A DNA stretch of 64,000 nt, from the NCBI RefSeq assembly GCF_000429705.1, contig NZ_KE386941.1:2158781-2222780 (forward strand), written 5' to 3'. The position numbers and the translations under genes are program-made. The notes beneath the pieces were generated by a model, which saw only the letters and a list, made by a program, of their open reading frames with translations, was not told the origin of the DNA and searched no databases. Each line of letters opens with the position of its first letter. Positions within the stretch are counted from its first letter, which is position 1. Shown one piece after another: positions 17,203 through 26,785 of the stretch. This DNA comes from Alteribacter aurantiacus DSM 18675. GTDB taxonomy: Bacteria; Bacillota; Bacilli; Bacillales; Salisediminibacteriaceae.

Positions 17203-19119
17203 TTGTATAACATCTCAGATAAAGATGTGTATCTATTCCATCAAGGAACACACTATCAGTGCTATGAATTTATGGGTTGCCATGAAATTGATTACAAAGG
17301 AGCAACAGGATTTCGTTTTGTTGTTTGGGCACCTAATGCCAAGTCCGTTTCCATCTCAGGGGACTTTAACAATTGGAGTGGAGAAAAACACGCTCTATCC
17401 AAAATGACTGACCAAGGGTTATGGGCAGGGTTCTTCACAGATATTTCATCTCAAACACCATATAAATACGAAATTCGAACACAAGAAGAAGCTACCATTT
17501 TAAAAAGTGATCCATATGCCTTCTTCTCAGAGGTTAGGCCTAATACGGCGTCTGTAACAGTCCCGGAAACTGACTATCATTGGGAAGATAACCGCTGGCT
17601 TACCGATCAAAAGAATGTTAATCCTCATGAATCACCAGTTAACATCTATGAAGTTCATGTAGGATCATGGAAAACCCACGATGATGGTTCTTTGTACACA
17701 TACCGTGAATTGGCTAACGAACTTATTCCTTACGTTAAATCACTCGGTTATACGCATATCGAGCTCTTGCCTCTTTCAGAGCATCCTTTCGATCTCTCTT
17801 GGGGCTATCAGATAACAGGTTACTATTCTGTCACGAGTCGATACGGCTCGCCAGAAGATTTTAAATATTTTGTAGACCAATGCCATCAACACGGACTCGG
17901 AGTCGTAATGGACTGGGTGCCTGGACACTTCTGTAAAGACGATCACGGTCTTCGCATGTTCGATGGAACCCCCATTTATGAATATCAGGACCCTACTAAA
18001 GGCGAAAAGCGCAGTTGGGGTACCCTTACCTTTGATTTCGGTAGACCAGAAGTACAGAGTTTTCTTATCTCTAATGCCATCTTTTGGCTTAATGAGTACC
18101 ATATGGACGGAATTCGTGTAGATGCCGTCGCCAGTATGCTCTACTTAAACTTTGACAGGGGTGATGATGAAGAAAAAATCTACAACTCATACGAAGGTGA
18201 AGAAAATCTCGAAGCAATGGCTTTTATCCGTAAATTGAACGAAGTCGTGTTTAAGTACTTCCCAAACTGCCTAATGATGGCTGAAGATAGCTCGGACCTG
18301 CCACTCGTTACCGCACCAACGTATCAAGGTGGACTTGGGTTTAACTTCAAATGGAACATGGGTTGGATGAACGACACATTAGAGTACATGGAGCATGATC
18401 CGCTTTATCGTAAGTGGCACCATCAATTGCTCACATTTTCATTTATGTACACCCATAGTGAAAACTTCATTTTGCCACTTTCACATGACGAAGTTGTACA
18501 CGGCAAAAAATCATTACTTGATAAAATGCCTGGTGATCAGTGGCAACAATTCGCAAGTCTCCGGTTGCTCTACGGCTACATGATGGCTCATCCGGGTAAA
18601 AAGCTTTTGTTCATGGGTGGGGAATTCGGTCAGTATGCCGAGTGGAAAGACCAAGAGCAGCTTGACTGGCATTTGTTTGACTATCCGCTTCACAATACCC
18701 TTTTCACCTACGTCTCCAAACTTAATCATTTTTATTTGGAGAACAAAGCGCTATATGAACAAGATCATCACCATCAAGGTTTTGAATGGATCGATCCTCA
18801 TAATATCCACCAAAGCATCATATCGTTTTTACGTCGTGGAAAGAACCCCGGTGAAGAGTTAATCGTTCTTTGTAATTTCACACCTAACGTTTCTTACGAC
18901 TACAAAGTCGGCGTGCCTAAGCCGGGAAAATATAAAGAGGTGTTCAACTCAGACGATCAAGAATTTAGTGGCTCAAACCAAGTCAACAACGAAGAACATT
19001 TTACCAGTCCGGAAAAATGGCATGGTCACTCACAACACATCAAAGTGAAAGTTCCCCCACTGGCCATCTCCATTTTTAGAAAGATAGATGAAGGGGAAAC
19101 CAAAGAGGAGGAATTGTAA
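17203..19119 (+). CDS. glgB: 1,4-alpha-glucan branching enzyme GlgB
   Basis: About 638 residues, typical of GlgB. It cuts alpha-1,4 chains and reattaches them as alpha-1,6 branches in glycogen. A CBM48 module (about residues 20-110) precedes the GH13 barrel; catalytic motifs are D-G-I-R-V-D-A-V (nucleophile Asp), M-M-A-E-D-S (Glu) and L-S-H-D-E-V. The TTG at 17203 is preferred because AGAAAGGGG lies 10 nt upstream and the resulting start (M-Y-N-I-S-D-K-D-V-Y-L-F-H) is typical; an ATG at 17158 has no site and lies in a hairpin. Its stop overlaps the glgC start (TAATG), so the two are translationally coupled. Confidence 0.95.
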   Translation: MYNISDKDVYLFHQGTHYQCYEFMGCHEIDYKGATGFRFVVWAPNAKSVSISGDFNNWSGEKHALSKMTDQGLWAGFFTDISSQTPYKYEIRTQEEATILKSDPYAFFSEVRPNTASVTVPETDYHWEDNRWLTDQKNVNPHESPVNIYEVHVGSWKTHDDGSLYTYRELANELIPYVKSLGYTHIELLPLSEHPFDLSWGYQITGYYSVTSRYGSPEDFKYFVDQCHQHGLGVVMDWVPGHFCKDDHGLRMFDGTPIYEYQDPTKGEKRSWGTLTFDFGRPEVQSFLISNAIFWLNEYHMDGIRVDAVASMLYLNFDRGDDEEKIYNSYEGEENLEAMAFIRKLNEVVFKYFPNCLMMAEDSSDLPLVTAPTYQGGLGFNFKWNMGWMNDTLEYMEHDPLYRKWHHQLLTFSFMYTHSENFILPLSHDEVVHGKKSLLDKMPGDQWQQFASLRLLYGYMMAHPGKKLLFMGGEFGQYAEWKDQEQLDWHLFDYPLHNTLFTYVSKLNHFYLENKALYEQDHHHQGFEWIDPHNIHQSIISFLRRGKNPGEELIVLCNFTPNVSYDYKVGVPKPGKYKEVFNSDDQEFSGSNQVNNEEHFTSPEKWHGHSQHIKVKVPPLAISIFRKIDEGETKEEEL

Positions 19120-20264
19120 TGAGTAAAAAAGAGTGCGTTGGAATGTTGTTAGCTGGAGGAGAAGGTAAGCGTTTAGGTTTACTTACTAAGGATCTTGCAA
19201 AACCTGCTGTTCCCTTTGGAGGGAAATACAGAATTATCGACTTTACACTTAGTAACTGTGCAAACTCTGGCATTCATACTGTGGGGGTATTAACGCAATA
19301 TTCCCCTCTCGACTTAAACAAACACATCGGGATCGGCAAGCCTTGGGACCTCGACCGCCAAGCAGACGGGGTATCTATTCTTTCACCTTACACTGCAAAA
19401 GAAGGCGGTAGTTGGTATTCAGGTACAGCTGATGCGATTTATCAAAATATACACTTTATCGACCGTTATGATCCGGAGTACATTCTGGTGATTTCCGGTG
19501 ACCATATTTATCAAATGAATTATCAAAAACTTCTTAAATATCACAAAGAACAAGAAGCAGATGCCACGATCAGTGTGATGGAAGTGCCATGGGATGAAGC
19601 TTCCCGATTCGGTATCTTAAATACAACCGATGACTTGCGTATCTACGAATTCGATGAAAAACCAGCCAAGCCTAAAAACAATCTGGCTTCTATGGGAATT
19701 TACATCTTTAACTGGAAATCATTAAGAAGCTACCTCATGGAAGATGCGAAAAACCCAACGTCTTCACATGATTTTGGTAAGGATATTATTCCTGCTATGG
19801 TTGATGATGAACGCCGTCTCTTCGCTTATCAGTTTGAAGGTTACTGGAAAGATGTTGGAACGGTTCAAAGTTATTGGGAAGCAAACATGGACTTGTTGGA
19901 AATGGATGAAATGGTGTCCTTGAACAATCGTGAATGGAGAACGTACTCCCACGACTCCAACTACCCACCGCAATACATTAACGGTAACACCAATATCACA
20001 AATTCTTATATCAATTCAGGTTGCTGGATTCGTGGCACGGTTGATCGTTCTATTCTCTTTGAAAACGTCGAAGTAGATTCGAAGAGTACGGTTAGACAGT
20101 CCATTCTTCACCCTCGTGTAAAAGTCGGAGAGAACTCGGTCATCGAGCGAGCGATCATTAAAGAGGACACTGTCGTTCCTCCAAACTCCTACATTTGCAC
20201 ACCAGAAGGAGAAGAACCTTATGTCATTGATAACGAAAACGTCGGGATCGTGACCGTAAAATAA
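19119..20264 (+). CDS. glgC: Glucose-1-phosphate adenylyltransferase GlgC
   Basis: A 381-residue ADP-glucose pyrophosphorylase catalytic subunit that commits glucose-1-phosphate to glycogen. The nucleotidyltransferase signature G-G-E-G-K-R-L-G-L-L-T and the substrate motif K-P-A-V-P-F-G-G-K-Y-R are at residues 12-40, and W-Y-S-G-T-A-D-A is near 105. A C-terminal left-handed beta-helix follows. GAGGAGG sits inside the end of glgB. In Bacillaceae the enzyme is a GlgC/GlgD heteromer, which the next gene supports. Confidence 0.96.
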   Translation: MSKKECVGMLLAGGEGKRLGLLTKDLAKPAVPFGGKYRIIDFTLSNCANSGIHTVGVLTQYSPLDLNKHIGIGKPWDLDRQADGVSILSPYTAKEGGSWYSGTADAIYQNIHFIDRYDPEYILVISGDHIYQMNYQKLLKYHKEQEADATISVMEVPWDEASRFGILNTTDDLRIYEFDEKPAKPKNNLASMGIYIFNWKSLRSYLMEDAKNPTSSHDFGKDIIPAMVDDERRLFAYQFEGYWKDVGTVQSYWEANMDLLEMDEMVSLNNREWRTYSHDSNYPPQYINGNTNITNSYINSGCWIRGTVDRSILFENVEVDSKSTVRQSILHPRVKVGENSVIERAIIKEDTVVPPNSYICTPEGEEPYVIDNENVGIVTVK

Positions 20265-20280
20265 TGGTTTATCATTCTGC

Positions 20281-20337
20281 GGGAAGTGCCTAAATCACTT
20301 CCCCACCAGAAGGATCTGAGTGATCATTTTGACTCAG
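20281..20337 (+). promoter_or_regulatory. Two hairpins in the glgC-glgD gap
   Basis: GGGAAGTG/CACTTCCC (20281-20288 with 20296-20303) and CTGAGT/ACTCAG (20316-20321 with 20332-20337) are perfect stems. Neither has a T-run, so they look like mRNA-stability or processing elements rather than terminators. Confidence 0.45.
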
Positions 20338-20392
20338 CATGCCATTAAACCTACAACCTACACTTGCTTTATAACCAAAGGAGGAATTCTAC

Positions 20393-21502
20393 ATGGAATC
20401 CATGATGGGCTTAATAAACCTAGAGCACGAACACGACTTTTTAAATGAATTGACTTATTTCCGATGTGGCGCAGCCGTTCCATTTGCTGGCCGCTATCGT
20501 TTAATTGATTTCACCCTTTCGAATATGGTTCGCTCAAACGTCCAAGATATTGCTATTTTCACACGTAACAAATATCGATCTTTGATGGATCACCTTGGCA
20601 CTGGCGCCGATTGGGAGCTTGACCGAAGACACGGAGGATTGTTTATCTTGCCTCCTGACTGGAACGATCCAACTGACATCTCAAAAGGAGACCTTTCTCA
20701 CTTTCATAACAACCGAGATTACTTTAACAGAGGGAAGTCCAACTACGTGATTGTGAGCGGCAGTCAATATCTTTCCAATGCGGACTACAGTGATGCATTT
20801 GACTATCACTTGGAACGAGGAGCCGATGTGACGTTGGTCACTACTCGCGTCGATGAGTTGGGACCTGAGCATGATCCTTGCCTTCGCATAAACCAAGACG
20901 ACCAAGGATGGGTATCAGACATTACAAATGAACGAAGCAACCCTCATGTATTTACAGGGGTCTATATTATTAAGAAAAGCTTAATGCTGGACCTCGTTGA
21001 CGAGTGCATTGCCCACCACAAGGATCACTTCTTTATTCACGGTGTTAAAGAAAATCTTGAGAAGCTAAATATCCAAACCTTTGAACAAACAGGCTACTCT
21101 GCCTTTATCAATTCAATTGAAAGCTTTTACCGACACAATATGAACTTGTTAAACCCTGAAAATTACCGTGAACTTTTTTATCAAAATGCGTTTATTAAAA
21201 CGAAAATCAGCAATGAGCCACCTACCAAATATCAGGATATCTCGGAAGTTAAGGATTCCCTTCTTGCTAACGGTTGTGAAATCAACGGAGAAGTGGAAAA
21301 TAGTGTATTGTTCCGTGGAGTCGTCGTAAAACCAGGTGCCAAAGTCATCAACTCTGTCATCATGCAGCGTTGTACTATTGAAGAAGGCGTTCATTTGGAA
21401 AATGTCATTTTGGATAAAGACGTGACGGTGACAGAAGGGCAAACGTTTATCGGTTCCCACGAAAAACCATTCGTCGTAGCTAAACGAACAGTAATGAGCT
21501 AA
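20393..21502 (+). CDS. glgD: GlgD, non-catalytic ADP-glucose pyrophosphorylase subunit
   Basis: A 369-residue GlgC homologue. The N-terminal G-G-x-G-x-R-L nucleotide loop is degenerate (the region reads M-G-L-I-N-L-E-H-E-H), while the F-A-G-R-Y-R-L-I-D-F motif and the C-terminal beta-helix remain. This is the pattern of GlgD, which by family knowledge stimulates GlgC in Bacillaceae. It has its own AAAGGAGGAA site. It is separated from glgC by 128 bp with two hairpins, so its expression level may be set separately. Confidence 0.93.
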   Translation: MESMMGLINLEHEHDFLNELTYFRCGAAVPFAGRYRLIDFTLSNMVRSNVQDIAIFTRNKYRSLMDHLGTGADWELDRRHGGLFILPPDWNDPTDISKGDLSHFHNNRDYFNRGKSNYVIVSGSQYLSNADYSDAFDYHLERGADVTLVTTRVDELGPEHDPCLRINQDDQGWVSDITNERSNPHVFTGVYIIKKSLMLDLVDECIAHHKDHFFIHGVKENLEKLNIQTFEQTGYSAFINSIESFYRHNMNLLNPENYRELFYQNAFIKTKISNEPPTKYQDISEVKDSLLANGCEINGEVENSVLFRGVVVKPGAKVINSVIMQRCTIEEGVHLENVILDKDVTVTEGQTFIGSHEKPFVVAKRTVMS

Positions 21503-21526
21503 AAAAAATAAGGTTCGGTTTAAATC

Positions 21527-21563
21527 GAATAAGTCGTTGTTTCATCAGTAGCGGAACTTATTC
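21527..21563 (+). other. Hairpin downstream of glgD
   Basis: GAATAAGT (21527-21534) pairs perfectly with ACTTATTC (21556-21563). No T-run follows, so it is unlikely to end transcription fully. Confidence 0.4.
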
Positions 21564-21610
21564 TGTTGATGGACCAACATTAAAAAAAGCGAGAAAAATT
21601 AAGACCAAAA

Positions 21611-21847
21611 GAGGCTGGAACATAAAGAAAGTGAATGAAATGAAGTCCGAACCATTTGCTAACAAAGCGGATGAAATATACGTAGACTCCTGCGGGATGA
21701 AAAGCGAAGATGAGACCCCGGAGGGCAAAGCCCGAGGAGGCTCAGCCGCTTCCCGCGGAAAGCGAAGTATATTTCAGTAGCGGTTTAGTTGCACCGCATC
21801 CCATTGTTCGGATTTAAGATCATAACAAACATTTCTGTCCCAGCCTC
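21611..21847. repeat. Structured 237-bp intergenic element inside the glg operon
   Basis: The ends form inverted repeats (gaggctggaaca at 21611-21622, tgtcccagcctc at 21836-21847, 11 of 12 pairing). Nested inside are a perfect 10-bp inverted repeat (TGAAATATAC at 21672-21681 with GTATATTTCA at 21767-21776) and a GC-rich core with CCTGCGGGA and TCCCGCGG. The look matches a family of noncoding repeats common between Bacillaceae genes. No frame with a ribosome site is seen. It separates glgD from glgA and accounts for most of the largest gap in the operon. Confidence 0.75.
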
Positions 21848-21862
21848 CAGAGAGGAGAAACG

Positions 21863-23296
21863 ATGATGACAAACATTTTATTTACAGCATCGGAATGTAC
21901 CCCATTCATTAAAACAGGAGGCTTAGCCGATGTCATCGGTTCCCTCCCACAATCGATCAACAAAACTACAAACTCCCATGTAAAGGTCATGCTTCCCCTG
22001 TATGATGAAATTCCAGATCACTGGCAGTCACAAATGGAACTAGTTACAACCATTAACGTCCCAGTTGGTTGGAGGAATCAAGAAGCATCCATTTATACAC
22101 TAGAGCATAACGGTGTAGATTACTTTTTTATTTCCAACGATTATTATTTTACCCGTAAAGGGGTATATGGATATTACGATGATGGAGAGCGTTTCGTCTT
22201 TTTCAGCCGTGCCGTTATCGAAGCCTTACCATACTTAAACTTCACTCCGGATATCATTCATGCTCATGATTGGCAAACGGGTCTTGTTTGTGCATTCGCA
22301 AAGATATTGCAGCCGATCGAGAACCTTAAAACCGTCTTTACCATTCACAACATCCGTTATCAAGGGATTATGCCTCATACTATGTTTGGAGAGATGTTCA
22401 ATTTGTCCATGGATCACTTCGGGGGAATGGAATGGAACGGGATGCTTAACTGCATGAAGAGCGGTATCTTCCATGCGGATAAAGTCACAACAGTAAGCCC
22501 TACCTACGCAGAAGAAATCAAAGACCCATACTATGGAGAAGGGCTACACCAGTTACTACTTGAAAGAGATGACGATCTGACTGGCATTATTAATGGCATC
22601 GACACGAATGATTATCATCCCTTAAAAGATCCGTATATTTTTTCAAATTACCGTCATTCCAGAGGGAAGAAAAAGGAAAACAAAGAGTATTTACAGGAGA
22701 TTCTAGGATTACCGATCGATGGGGAGAAACCTTTTTACGTGATTATTTCAAGGCTAGTTGAACAAAAAGGCTTCCATCTTATTCAACGAATTTTGGATGA
22801 ATTTTTACAAGAAGATGTTCAAGTCGCTGTTCTTGGAACCGGCGATGGTGAATTTGAAGGCTTCTTTTATCATGCAGCCGAACGACACCCTGAGCGTCTG
22901 TCTGTTAGCCTCACCTTTGACGAAAAGCTTGCGCGACAAATGTATGCAGCAGCTGATTTCTTTATCATGCCCTCCCAGTTTGAACCGTGCGGCCTAACCC
23001 AGCTAATCGCTTTACAGTATAAAGCTGTACCGATTGTACGGGAAACAGGAGGACTAAAGGACACGGTGCAATCATTTAATGAAATTACCGGAGAAGGTAA
23101 TGGATTTAGCTTCCAAAACTACAACGCCCACGAGCTACTCGAAACATTGAAACATTCGTTACGCGTCTATCACAACCCAATTCAATGGATTCAATTATTA
23201 AAAAACGTCAACAAGAGTCAGTTCAGCTGGAAAGAATCCGCCATTCAATATAATCAGCTTTATGCCGAGTTCGAGACGGCCAACATTTATTCATAG
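21863..23296 (+). CDS. glgA: Glycogen synthase GlgA
   Basis: A 477-residue GT5 glycosyltransferase that extends alpha-1,4-glucan from ADP-glucose. The N-terminal K-T-G-G-L-A-D-V motif at residues 16-23 binds ADP-glucose, and F-E-P-C-G-L-T-Q near residue 373 followed by R-E-T-G-G-L forms the second half of the site. Length and two-Rossmann-domain layout are normal. The first of two ATGs follows GAGAGGAGAAACG. It is downstream of the inserted repeat element and 13 bp before glgP. Confidence 0.96.
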   Translation: MMTNILFTASECTPFIKTGGLADVIGSLPQSINKTTNSHVKVMLPLYDEIPDHWQSQMELVTTINVPVGWRNQEASIYTLEHNGVDYFFISNDYYFTRKGVYGYYDDGERFVFFSRAVIEALPYLNFTPDIIHAHDWQTGLVCAFAKILQPIENLKTVFTIHNIRYQGIMPHTMFGEMFNLSMDHFGGMEWNGMLNCMKSGIFHADKVTTVSPTYAEEIKDPYYGEGLHQLLLERDDDLTGIINGIDTNDYHPLKDPYIFSNYRHSRGKKKENKEYLQEILGLPIDGEKPFYVIISRLVEQKGFHLIQRILDEFLQEDVQVAVLGTGDGEFEGFFYHAAERHPERLSVSLTFDEKLARQMYAAADFFIMPSQFEPCGLTQLIALQYKAVPIVRETGGLKDTVQSFNEITGEGNGFSFQNYNAHELLETLKHSLRVYHNPIQWIQLLKNVNKSQFSWKESAIQYNQLYAEFETANIYS

Positions 23297-23309
23297 GGAG
23301 TGACTGACG

Positions 23310-25742
23310 TTGCCACACTTAACAACCGATAAATGGATTGCAGCGATTAAGCATAAGACAGAAAAGGTCGGAGGCATTTCCATTGGTGAAGCCTCCGAGC
23401 GCGATTTGTTCTATGCTATTTGCGCGATCGCTAGTGAAGAAATGAACAAGAACTGGATCGACACGCAGGAAAAGTACCGAGAATCCGAGTGTAAACAAGT
23501 TTATTATCTATCCATGGAGTTTCTTGTGGGACGTCTTTTGCAGAGTAACCTTCTTAACAGCGGCATGCTCTACGAATGTAATGCCGCTCTTAAAGCGATG
23601 GGCTTTGATCCAGATAAAGTATATTCAGTCGAACCTGACGCTGGTCTCGGTAACGGAGGCTTGGGAAGGTTGGCTGCTTGCTTTCTCGAGTCGATTGCAT
23701 CTCTTAAATTCCCAGGCCACGGCTGCGGTATCCGCTATCGCTACGGCTTGTTCGAGCAACGGATCATTCATGGGCATCAAGTCGAGCTACCTGACTACTG
23801 GCTAAAAGAAGACTACCCTTGGGAAACAAGGAAAGCTGAAGAAGCAGTGGATATTCATTTTGGCGGCGACATTCACATGTTCAAAAAGAATGACGGGACG
23901 TTAGAATTTAAATACGAAAATACTGACAAAGTAACCGCCGTTCCTTACGACGTGCCAATCGTTGGCTATCAAAACGAAGTGGTGAATACCCTTAGACTCT
24001 GGAGCGCTGAATCGAATACTGGCTCATCAGACTTACTCACGAGCAAAAGCTCTCAATATTATCATCACCTCGATCACAAACATTCGATCGAACAAATCTC
24101 AGGATTCTTATATCCTGACGATTCTGGTTATGAGGGAAAAATTTTACGACTAAAACAGCAATATTTCCTTGTTTCCTCAAGCCTTAAAAGCATCATCCGT
24201 CAGTATAAAAAAACAGGTCGCAGATCTCTATTGCATTTGTCCGATTACATCGTCATTCAGATTAATGACACCCACCCAAGTCTAGCTGTCCCTGAACTCA
24301 TGCGTATCTTAATGGATGAAGAACGGTTTGGGTGGGATGACGCTTGGGAGATTACGACTAAAACCATTGCTTACACCAATCATACGACGTTGAGTGAAGC
24401 TCTTGAAAAATGGCCAAAGGACATGGTGAAGTCTCTCCTTCCTCGACTTTACATGATTATAGATGAAATCAATGAACGCTTTTGCAAGAAAGTGTGGGAA
24501 GAGCATCCTGAACTTCATAACAAGATTCATGAGCTCGCCATCATTGCCGACGATCAAGTCCATATGGCTCGCCTCGCTATTGTTGGAAGCTTTAGTGTAA
24601 ATGGAGTAGCACGACTTCACACAGAGATTTTAAAGAAAAAAGAGATGAGTAACTTTTACACGCTCTTTCCCGACAGGTTCAATAATAAAACAAACGGAAT
24701 TACTCACCGACGCTGGCTGTTGCAGGCAAATCCGGAACTATCAACTTTGATCAGTGATGTCATTGGACCTCAATGGATTCAACGGCCAAATCACTTAATC
24801 AGTCTCCTTCGTTATACAAACGACGTTCCTTTTCTTGAGCGAGTGTCTGAAGTAAAACTTCAGAACAAAGCTCACCTTGCCCGCTTTATCCATGAAAAAA
24901 CAGGTATTGTTGTAGATGAGCATTCCATCTTTGATGTTCAGATTAAACGATTACACGAATACAAACGACAACTGTTAAACATCTTCCATGTTATTCATTT
25001 GTATAATGAGCTAAAAGACAATCCAAGTCTTGATATTACCCCTCGTACGTTTATCTTTGGGGCCAAAGCAGCACCTAGCTACTACTTTGCTAAAGAAGTC
25101 ATTAAGCTCATTAACAGAATGGCGTCGATCATTAATAACGACACTTCTATTCAAGGAAAACTAAAAGTGGTCTTTCTCGAAAATTACAATGTGAGCTTAG
25201 CGGAAAAAATCATTCCTGCAACAGACATAAGCGAGCAGATTTCCACTGCCAGTAAAGAAGCGTCCGGCACTGGAAACATGAAAATGATGATGAACGGCGC
25301 TCTTACTGTAGGGACACTGGATGGGGCCAACATTGAAATCCGTGACCTTGTTGGGGATCGTAATATCTTTATTTTTGGTTTGACGGCCGATGAAGTACTT
25401 GAATATTACCTTAAAGGTGGATACGTGGCTCGCGACATTTATCACACAGATGATCGGGTTCGCCGAATCCTCGATCAATTGAATGAAGGAGCTTTTGGAT
25501 CTCAAGAAATTGAATTCAAAGACATCTTCTATCATATCTTGTACCACAACGATCCTTATTTTGTGTTAAAAGATTTCGATGCTTATATTGAAACGCACGA
25601 ACTCGTGGAGCAAGCGTATCGTAATCAAGCGAAATGGATGCAAATGAGCATGACGAATATCGCTTATTCGGGTAAGTTCTCAAGCGACAGAACCATTCAA
25701 GAATATGCTTCAGAAATATGGAAGCTAAAGAGAATGGAATAA
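23310..25742 (+). CDS. glgP: Glycogen phosphorylase GlgP
   Basis: An 810-residue GT35 enzyme that releases glucose-1-phosphate from glycogen chain ends. The pyridoxal-phosphate lysine lies in E-A-S-G-T-G-N-M-K near residue 655; G-N-G-G-L-G-R-L-A-A-C-F-L near residue 115 is also diagnostic. A TTG start follows AGGGAG by 10 nt, 13 bp after glgA. It is the last gene of the operon and is followed by a strong terminator, so synthesis and breakdown enzymes are made from one transcript. Confidence 0.96.
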   Translation: MPHLTTDKWIAAIKHKTEKVGGISIGEASERDLFYAICAIASEEMNKNWIDTQEKYRESECKQVYYLSMEFLVGRLLQSNLLNSGMLYECNAALKAMGFDPDKVYSVEPDAGLGNGGLGRLAACFLESIASLKFPGHGCGIRYRYGLFEQRIIHGHQVELPDYWLKEDYPWETRKAEEAVDIHFGGDIHMFKKNDGTLEFKYENTDKVTAVPYDVPIVGYQNEVVNTLRLWSAESNTGSSDLLTSKSSQYYHHLDHKHSIEQISGFLYPDDSGYEGKILRLKQQYFLVSSSLKSIIRQYKKTGRRSLLHLSDYIVIQINDTHPSLAVPELMRILMDEERFGWDDAWEITTKTIAYTNHTTLSEALEKWPKDMVKSLLPRLYMIIDEINERFCKKVWEEHPELHNKIHELAIIADDQVHMARLAIVGSFSVNGVARLHTEILKKKEMSNFYTLFPDRFNNKTNGITHRRWLLQANPELSTLISDVIGPQWIQRPNHLISLLRYTNDVPFLERVSEVKLQNKAHLARFIHEKTGIVVDEHSIFDVQIKRLHEYKRQLLNIFHVIHLYNELKDNPSLDITPRTFIFGAKAAPSYYFAKEVIKLINRMASIINNDTSIQGKLKVVFLENYNVSLAEKIIPATDISEQISTASKEASGTGNMKMMMNGALTVGTLDGANIEIRDLVGDRNIFIFGLTADEVLEYYLKGGYVARDIYHTDDRVRRILDQLNEGAFGSQEIEFKDIFYHILYHNDPYFVLKDFDAYIETHELVEQAYRNQAKWMQMSMTNIAYSGKFSSDRTIQEYASEIWKLKRME

Positions 25743-25792
25743 AAAAAAGCCGTTCTACAGGATCTTTTCTTCCTGTTAGGACGGCTTTTAGT
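25743..25792 (+). terminator. Terminator of the glg operon
   Basis: An AAAAGCCGT/ACGGCTTTT-based stem with internal mismatches begins right after the glgP stop codon. It also lies close to the end of the convergent ytlQ gene. Confidence 0.8.
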
Positions 25793-25795
25793 TTG

Positions 25796-26740
25796 TTAAC
25801 TAAGTTTTTGGTCATCACTTTGCTCTCGAGGGTGGGATTCTGTTGTGCAGTGGTTTAACAAAACTTCTGTTACCTTTAACTGCTGATGCTTAATCGGTGA
25901 CTTGTGACGCTTTAACTTTTCATACCACCCGGGAAACGTTCGCTTATCAATCATAGACACTTTCGTATCCACACGAGGCATATCGATATAGCTATCTTTG
26001 GCTACGACGGCTGTCTTGATCGGATAGGTCATCCCCTCTTTTTGGAACACTTCATATATGACCGATTTCATCCGCTTGATCGGGATATGAGGATGAACAA
26101 TCCTCTCCTCACTAGGCTTCCTATCTTTAGTCCAATACCTGTCATTAAAAGGTTTGTAAATCGTGTGATCGTCCCCTCCCAAGCAGTGGATTAGCCACAT
26201 TTCCGTGGGCGTAACGATCATCACTTCCATCTCAACCTCTGCTCTTCGAATGGCGATTACCGGCTTGTAAAATAACATATATGTGTCCGGCAGTGATTTC
26301 ACGAGCATGGCTAGAAAGGGATCGTACTTTAAATCTCTATTCAAGTATGACTTCTCGTGTATCGTGGACGTGGCCCATGTGAGTTGGAACGAGTATAGTT
26401 CTTCTAAGTAAGCTTTCTTTAACGCTTCAATCGAAGAGATTGGCTTCCTCAAATGTGGAAAAAACGATTCATCCTCCTTAGGAGCAATGGAACCTTCCTG
26501 TTTCTTTTTTAAAAAAGGAATCCATTTTTTCCAGACTGCACGATCTTCCCCTTCAATTCCAAAGCTGGAGTTTACAATTTCTTCATATTCGTAAATCTTT
26601 CGTTCATGCTTTCGCTTTCCCCAATCCATTTTAAGCCTGTCCCATCGGTCTGTTTTAAGCCGATTAAATCGACTGGAGTACCTGTACACATCACTCTCGT
26701 ATCTGGATATACAATTGGTTAATTTCACGAGCTGCGCCAT
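25796..26740 (-). CDS. ytlQ: YtlQ-like protein of unknown function
   Basis: About 314 residues, rich in basic residues at the N-terminus, with no signal or membrane segment. Position next to a YtlP (ThpR) homologue and the overall sequence type match Bacillus subtilis YtlQ. The stretch E-V-M-I-V-T-P-T-E-M-W-L-I near residue 175 resembles the core strands of NERD-type nuclease folds, but I cannot confirm a catalytic site. The ATG at 26740 is chosen because GGAGGAG lies 6 nt upstream; a GTG at 26755 overlaps that site. Confidence 0.65.
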   Translation of the reverse strand: MAQLVKLTNCISRYESDVYRYSSRFNRLKTDRWDRLKMDWGKRKHERKIYEYEEIVNSSFGIEGEDRAVWKKWIPFLKKKQEGSIAPKEDESFFPHLRKPISSIEALKKAYLEELYSFQLTWATSTIHEKSYLNRDLKYDPFLAMLVKSLPDTYMLFYKPVIAIRRAEVEMEVMIVTPTEMWLIHCLGGDDHTIYKPFNDRYWTKDRKPSEERIVHPHIPIKRMKSVIYEVFQKEGMTYPIKTAVVAKDSYIDMPRVDTKVSMIDKRTFPGWYEKLKRHKSPIKHQQLKVTEVLLNHCTTESHPREQSDDQKLS

Positions 26741-26785
26741 CCGGTTCTCCTCCACTTTGTTCTACTATGATGATTTTACCATATT

